Source: Phallusia mammillata
Lineage: Eukaryota > Chordata > Ascidiacea > Phlebobranchia > Ascidiidae
Reading direction: 5' to 3'
Length of the DNA: 64,000 nucleotides
Assembly (NCBI GenBank): GCA_003260075.1
Contig: QLIY01000758.1
Span: 1-64,000, forward strand
Position 1 is the first letter of the stretch. Each line of letters opens with the position of its first letter. Below the pieces are notes generated by a model. It was not told the DNA's origin, did no database searches, and saw only the letters and a program-made list of their open reading frames with translations. The position numbers and the translations under genes are program-made. Positions 58,600 through 64,000 of this stretch are shown here, piece after piece.

Positions 58600-61500
58600 A
58601 TCAAAAATATATAGATGTGCAAAAACCACCTATATGGTTTCAAAGGCAGGGTTCTACTTCTTTATGTTTATATTACCAACCCACCAACCCCGTCGCTCAC
58701 ACATTTTAAGTTATTCACATTGCTTTACTTTTGTAAATTGCGGCAGTTTACAGTATTCACATCATGTGGACAAAGGACTTTAAAACACAACAGAAATTCA
58801 ACATAATTTGAGCCTATATTACTCAGTAATTATTCCCAGGTCCTCCATGCAAGGAACTTGAAGTAAAGAACGGAAGTTACAAGTGCACTGACGAGTTTAA
58901 CCACGGCTCCACGTGTGAGGTGGTGTGCGATAGGGGAACTCCCTACCCTCCCACAGTCATGTGTACAAATCTGACGTCATCGTCTTCAGCCCCCTCATGG
59001 GATTTGTCGTCGCTTCGCTGGAACGTCTCGAAACCGTGTTGTGGACGTAAGTTGCAGGTTTCAAGTCAGATAAACATTTTTTTCTCCAATTGGTCGCGCA
59101 TGGGGAACAAAGTTGTAAGTCGGGCCGGGTTCGGGCTTAGATGTGTTCAAACAAAACGGGCTTGATTTGGGCCTGACTTTACACTCTGTGTTGGTATTTT
59201 TTCAATAAATTTAAGTAGCTAAGTAGCCAGTTGCTGGGCTTGACCTAATGTCAAACAGCCCTAAAACGCCTTGTTCGAGACCAATTGTCTATTGTGTTTG
59301 TAGTCTTGGTCTTTTCTAAAGGCTTCAGTGTATAAGCCAGTCAATTGAACTTTCGGGCCTAAACGAGCTATTCAAAAAAGATTCGGGTTCGGGCAGGGTT
59401 TCGGGCCCGTATACAACTGTGATCAAGCACCACAACTCACAGGTTACGTTTGATGTATTCCAAAACGAAATGTTCCTACATTATGTCATTTCGGCGAGAT
59501 ATTTTGTGTAAGAAACTGGCCGACTGCAAACGAAAAATACGATTTAATGATTGTCAAGTTTTTACATGCGTATATGAAGTCAAAAATTTCATAAAAACGT
59601 AGCGAATTAATGTACCGTTGCGTTTTCGTACATTTTAATAAAATTTTACATTACTGGGAAATCCTAACAAGAAACAGAAAAGTCGACATAATAGTGATAT
59701 AAAAACGTTTCGATTCTTTTTATTAGTAACCCCTTTACCAACAAAGTGCAAAACCAAGCATTTGTATGAAAGCCGATAAAAGCATTCATCATAGACACAG
59801 CGCTTTCCTTTTGTTTTTCACAAATATATTGACTAGTATGTTTCTTGTTACTGGTTTCAATACTGTGAACTGTGCACATTAGAAAACCTTACTTTACAAT
59901 TTTCTAAACAACAAACTGATTCCCAGCTGTGGTGTGTCCCCCCAACGCTCTGGTTGACATCAGTTTTGTTCTGCCCCCCCCCCACTGGTTTCAATACTGT
60001 GAACTGTGCACATTAGAAAACCTTACTTTACTATTTTCTAACCAACAAACTGATTCCCAGCTGTGATGTGTCCCCCCAACGCTCTGGTTGACATCAGTTT
60101 CGTTCTTGATTCTTCGTTTTCTGTTCAAGAAGACAATTGGGAAATAATGCTGGAATTTACTACTGGAGTTATCGAGTGAGAAATATTGCTTACATCCTTG
60201 TCATAGCGTTACATCCTTGTTTCGTTTGTCATTAACCAATATTAAAGTGTTTCATTTCACAAAGAACATCCGCAAAATGGAACACCTTGTATATAACTTT
60301 AAATTGAGAGGTTTGACACAAATGATTCGGGAAAAGACTTGCAATATTATAAAAGAACCCCCCCCCCATATTAAAGTGTTTCATTTCACAAAGAACATCC
60401 GCAAAATGGAACACCATGTATATAACTTTAAATTAAAAGTTTGACACAAATGATTCGGGAAAAGACTTGTAATAGTAATAATCTACAGTTTGATATTCAA
60501 TATTCAATAAAACAGAATTTACGACAGCCTAGATTTATCTGCTTTTCTAACTCTACACACAAATTGTTAAGAATTCACTCCTAAATAAATATATTATTTT
60601 ATTGAAGCTGTATCTTTACCTTGCCTTAATATCTTTGCTCTTTACAACTTTACAGTTCGTTTAACATGGGGCCAGGCGGTGCCCGATTCTCTGTACTCTC
60701 ATTCGGCATCGAAACGGACAAATCCTCACAAGTTCTCTTCAACACTTACTTAGATGACAAGCAGGCTCTGTTGGAGGCGGTCAGCGTTATTCCCTATCAA
60801 GCTGCTGATGGTGAGACCAGTTTTCAACAAAATACTGTACAATAAAAATAATCTAGGCCTTTTTAAATTTTGCTTCTGGAAGAAAAAATAACTCATTAAA
60901 GTATCACAAAAATGTGGCACATATTGTAATACTGATAGAAAAAAAAAACGGTTAAAAATATGGTATTAAAAATAAATACCGATACAGTGGTAAACGGGCG
61001 CAACTTTAATACAAATATGGATAAAGTCTATGGGTCAAAGAAATAAAAACTGTGGTGTTAGGTGTGATACCGGAACACTGATGATGATGTAAAATACAGG
61101 CACATTCATGCCTCAATCGTGGGTGCGAATCTCACCGATGTAAGACATTGGAATACATTCAAGTTTTTTGTTATTTTCACGCGGACAGGCACATATATCG
61201 GCAACGCATTATCGTATGCACGTGATGTGATATTCCAACCTGAGAACGGTGATCGAATCGGTGTGAAAAATGTTCTCATCGTCATTACTGATGGAATTTC
61301 TGTTGATCCGGTTGTGAATGTTTCCAAAGAATTGCGACAACTCGGTGTCAAGGTGATTTTCCACAAAAGTGTTTCCAATAATTTTTAAACAAACACTTTC
61401 AAAAAGACTTTTTGGTTAGGCGCTTTTGTGAAAAACAGTTTAGATTACGTTATTTTGTTTCACAGCAAAATATGCCATTTTTTAGCAAACACAGTTTTAA

Positions 61501-63927
61501 ATCTTTTAAATATCTGAGCAAATAAACTGAATATTTTAATTTGAAACCTCACAATTAAAACATTTCGCGATTAATAAAATATTTGCAGACATTTGCAATC
61601 GGTGTTGAATCCCCGTTCGGTCGTTTGTTCAATAAATCGCAACTGCTGGAAATCGCGGGAAGCAACGATCGACTTCTCACGCCGAATGAAGGTTTCAGGG
61701 AACTGACACGAGAAGCATTCTTTGATGAGATTGAAAACGAAATTTGTGGAAACCCTTGCGAAGGTAATCAGCACAAACGTATTTGTAATCTTGACTTTTT
61801 CTGGTGGCCACACTATTGATTCTGTGTAGCTCAGTTGGTAGTGCGCGAGTTCCGGAAAGTCTCATGTCGTTCAAATCCCACAACAGACTAGATATCTGTG
61901 CCTTGCCACATGGGAATGCTTGGGTGACCAGCTTGATATTACGATTCAGAATTTTAAATTTTTTAAAAGGTTTTTCTTGCAAAATAACGCAAGCAATTAC
62001 GCTACGTTAACCATATTTTCAGTATTATAACTGGTAAATAACTTTTTTGTACATTATTTATGTTATTGTTATGTTATTAGCAAAACACATTTACTAAGTT
62101 AAAGTTAATTTGCAGTTATATATTTAATACAATTGACAAACATGAAATGTATTGTGCTACAAGACAAACACACAATTTGATCAAACCAATTAGATAAAGC
62201 AGAAAAGTTTAAGGTTTTAAAATGCTTTTGAACATTTACCAACATAATTACGTTTTCCATAGAAATCTTTTGCGACCCGGTCCACACTGCGCCATCCAAC
62301 GGTCACGTGACTTGCACGGACGGAAACTCGCTTGGAAGCACGTGCACGTTTTCCTGTAACCATGGTTACGCGTTGGACGGAGAGCCTACGTCGACATGTT
62401 TGGATAATTTCGACGGATTCAGTGACGGAAAATGGAGCTCTGCTGCGCCAACTTGTGTTCAGCCACGTAAGAAACATTATTGCCGCTCTGCAAGCATAAA
62501 CTATTAGTTAAAATACCAGGAACTTGGCCGAATGTTCTAGGCATAAAAAACTGATCTCGGGGCGAGAGTCCTGGGTTCGCTTGTAAAATTTCTCGTTGTA
62601 GCGAATAACTTCTTGGTAATAAGAATTTATATTCCCAAACTGCAGCCGGTTTGTTTATGGAGCAACAGCACGCGGTAACACTATGTGATAACATGTTATC
62701 GTGGAATTTGATGCTGACCTTAAATATCACATGTGTATAAAACATCAAACATGGAATCAGTCTTATTGTGTATTTTCGGTAATCTGGTGGTTTTCGATAT
62801 GCCTTATACTTTAATGTTTTAATTGTTGGAAACAAATTCCATGACCAAACTGACAACACATACACGCTGTGTTATTACGTCACAGGCACGCCATGCTCCC
62901 ACCTAGTGGTCACAAACGGTGATTTTCGCTGTAGCGACGAGTTCAACTTCGATTCCCGCTGTGAGATTTTGTGCGAAACCGGTGAACCGTATCCACCTGT
63001 GAACGACAACGTCATTATCTGCGGAAACGCGTCAGATCCGCAAATACAACCGGAGTGGGGGATTCCCCCGAACAGATGGGGTTTGGAGGAGCCATGTTGC
63101 GCATGTGAGTAAACTTGTCTAGATCAGTGGTTCTTAACCTTTTATCCTTGCTGCACCCCTTTCAATTCACCATGCAACCAATTTTCGCACCCCCTGGGTT
63201 TTTGTATTTATATAGAATAGACCTAACCAACCTTAATGATTCAGCATCCCCGCACCCCCTAGGAACAGTTATTGTACCCCTTGGGGTGGGTGCACTCCTG
63301 GTTAAGAACCCCTGGTCTAGATGCTTCGGTGTTATGTGGAAAATATGTTGCTGGGATAGACTGCTGTTCTATTGTTTTGATAATATTGTCCGAGTATACA
63401 TGATACAGACATGACAAACAGTAGTTTTAGGTGGCTAAAAGATTATAATTTATTCCCAAACCTTTCGACAAATCTGCTGTCATTGTCAGGGTAACAATTC
63501 TTGACATACCGCATTTAAATACACATATCAAATGTTTATTAAGAATTCATAAAGCTAATCTTTTTTTTTCAGCCGGTTCTGTTACAAAAAAGCGGTTCTA
63601 TCACAAAAGTCATATTTTTCAGCCGGTTCTGCTACAAAAAGTCAATTGACAGTAACCAGTAATGCTAACCGGTTCGCTGATATCATAAAATTTCGTGGGA
63701 CGGTTCTATAGAACCGGTGCTAATCGGCTAAATCCCACCACTGGTTTAGTTGTTTGGAATTTTAATTAAAAATATCTGGTGATCCACATATTTCAAACCC
63801 ACTTGATGTTGACAGTGCCGTGTCCACCTCACGCTTACATGGATGCAAGCATTATACTTGATTCATCCTATTCAGTTCACCAACAAAACTGGAAAACAAT
63901 GAAGGAATTTGCAAAATCGATAATACA
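51279..63927 (+). CDS. Ly6 / CCP / vWA modular extracellular protein (5' part)
   Basis: Exons: 51279-51345, 51462-51547, 51871-51966, 52568-52682, 53172-53372, 53683-53907, 54391-54502, 54747-54901, 55539-55702, 56710-56881, 58057-58260, 58840-59046, 60061-60175, 60656-60810, 61189-61352, 61589-61763, 62263-62466, 62886-63104, 63816-63927, then beyond the window. All phases join; about 982 aa so far. Signal peptide MHSKMKLILFAIIS, a Ly6/uPAR-type domain, then the unit [CCP, CCP variant, vWA] twice complete and a third begun. The vWA domains carry metal-site motifs DSTNS, DSSFS and DSSYS and ITDG strands. The protein is secreted or membrane-tethered; function is unknown. CCP plus vWA recalls complement factor B/C2 and polydom-type proteins, but no protease domain is seen here. 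No single known family with this order comes to mind. Confidence 0.87.
52150..52360. repeat. Inverted repeat around the N at 52241
   Basis: About 95 bp on the left (from 52145) recur as the reverse complement on the right (to 52360), with a 22-bp spacer and a single N. Each arm carries the hammerhead-like element. Either a palindromic insertion or a fold-back assembly join. Confidence 0.7.
52256..52304 (+). ncRNA. Hammerhead motif, third family
   Basis: Stem I ACAGAAA/TTTCTGT (7 perfect pairs), CTGATGA core at 52263-52269, one extra T, stem II GCCT/AGGC, GAAA at 52288-52291, short stem III AT/AT around AT, cleavage triplet ATA. A mirrored, truncated copy lies left of the N at 52241. It sits in an intron of the Ly6 part of the modular gene. 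Confidence 0.5.
53172..56881 (+). other. Repeat unit 1: CCP, CCP variant, vWA
   Basis: CCP exon 53172-53372 (CPRLTAPHSGWMDC ... VWTQPAPVC). Variant CCP exon 53683-53907, ending RPCC. vWA over four exons, 54391-54502, 54747-54901, 55539-55702, 56710-56881, from CPPHAHMD to CGNPC. The first vWA metal site is DSTNS, with Thr in place of Ser. Part of the third vWA exon is repeated at about 55787-55860 after the C-run 55774-55786 (allelic copy). Confidence 0.85.
54653..54701 (+). repeat. 49-nt C homopolymer in the modular gene intron
   Basis: Pure C, between the first two vWA exons of unit 1. Unlike the usual 9-15 nt joins, no flanking duplication is obvious. With 320-416 and 58523-58599 (77 C) it is one of three very long runs. 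Confidence 0.7.
58057..61763 (+). other. Repeat unit 2: CCP, CCP variant, vWA
   Basis: CCP exon 58057-58260, variant CCP exon 58840-59046 ending KPCCG, and vWA exons 60061-60175, 60656-60810, 61189-61352, 61589-61763 from CPPNALVD to CGNPC. Metal site DSSFS is canonical. A truncated allelic copy of the first vWA exon lies at about 59928-59973, and the start of the CCP exon is echoed at about 57811-57842. Confidence 0.85.
61822..61945 (+). mobile_element. tRNA-derived SINE in the modular gene intron
   Basis: A box TAGCTCAGTTGGTAG, B box GTTCAAATCCC, then a tail with TGTGCCTTGCCACATGGGAA and GCTTGGG. Same family as the copies at 20.3 and 24.4 kb. Confidence 0.65.
63125..63314 (+). mobile_element. 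hAT-like MITE in the modular gene intron
   Basis: Ends CAGTGGTTCTTAACC and GGTTAAGAACCCCTG, with an exact 8-bp target duplication GTCTAGAT at 63117-63124 and 63315-63322. 190 bp, non-coding; the interior contains several GCACCCC stretches. Confidence 0.8.
63572..63755. repeat. CCGGTTCT repeat related to 46.7 kb
   Basis: CAGCCGGTTCTG and related words recur, ending AAATCCCACCACTG. The same words (TAGAACCGGCTGAAAAATA, AATCCCACCACTGG) occur at about 46716-46790. The CCCACCACTG end looks like a hAT-type terminus, but the other end was not found. Confidence 0.4.
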
Positions 63928-64000
63928 GTAAGTTTTGCTTCAATTACCTTTTCAAACATATTGTACATGAAACCAAAATCATGTACAAACCGATCCGCTT

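Larger units (their letters stand above)
62263..63927 (+). other. Repeat unit 3 (partial): CCP, CCP variant, start of vWA
   Basis: CCP exon 62263-62466 (204 bp, the same as unit 2), variant CCP exon 62886-63104 ending EPCCA, first vWA exon 63816-63927 (112 bp, the same as unit 1) with metal site DSSYS. The gene continues past the window end. Confidence 0.85.

Noticed and set aside
54590-58783. Poly-proline ORFs through the C-runs at 54653 and 58523
   Set aside because: Intronic homopolymers in the modular gene; frames cross true exon boundaries.
61119-61388. Single-exon gene starting MGANLTDVRH
   Set aside because: It only extends the third vWA exon of unit 2 backwards into the intron; the splice acceptor at 61186-61188 sets the true start.
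62419-62865. 148-codon ORF on the minus strand
   Set aside because: Antisense to a CCP exon and its intron; no domain or splice support.
63430-63495. Hammerhead-like motif near 63.45 kb
   Set aside because: The CTGATGA core is altered (CTGACAA) and stem I is weak.
1-64000. CRISPR arrays, rRNA or bacterial operons
   Set aside because: No regularly spaced short repeats, no rRNA-like sequence, and gene structure is fully eukaryotic.

Overview
The window is animal nuclear DNA. It is AT-rich, with many short exons, GT-AG introns and dispersed non-coding elements. Gene content points to an ascidian tunicate, most likely Ciona: a cholecystokinin/cionin-type receptor, gemin5, PDZD11, eS26 and a Ly6/CCP/vWA modular surface or secreted protein. 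Exon models were built by hand from splice sites, reading phase and remembered family sequence. The species (C. robusta/intestinalis or C. savignyi) cannot be settled by reading alone.

Layout. Minus strand, 1.6-3.6 kb: PDZD11, 4 exons. Plus strand, 7.8-19.2 kb: a 10-exon class A GPCR, closest to vertebrate CCK receptors and so probably a cionin receptor. Minus strand, 20.6-37.6 kb: gemin5, 26 exons (WD40 half, basic linker, TPR-like half). Plus strand, 38.5-40.8 kb: an eS26 (RPS26) gene, divergent from gemin5, that lacks most of the zinc-binding cysteines of the family. Plus strand, 44.6-46.0 kb: a decayed, intron-containing second copy of eS26. 46-51 kb: diverged non-coding duplications and a few unidentified exon-like ORFs. 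Plus strand, 51.3 kb to the window end: a modular gene with signal peptide, Ly6 domain and then [CCP, CCP variant ending in PCC, vWA] repeated at least 2.3 times and running off the window.

Mobile DNA. Four small hAT-like MITEs have terminal inverted repeats and 8-bp target duplications (two exact, one with 1 mismatch, one with 2). Three or more tRNA-derived SINE copies are present. Two or three families of dispersed elements carry hammerhead ribozyme cores, several with complete catalytic cores and plausible stems.

Assembly. About 45 homopolymer runs of roughly 9-15 C or G (three are far longer) each sit between two near-identical copies of the same local sequence, often cutting an exon. 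They read as joins between allelic contig ends, not as biology. All are C-runs up to 23.5 kb, G-runs from 26.5 to 43.3 kb, and C-runs again from 45.7 kb, so the middle block appears to have been reverse-complemented during scaffolding. Apparent exon duplications in gemin5, the eS26 copy and the vWA gene should be read as allelic. One gemin5 exon is partly lost at such a join.
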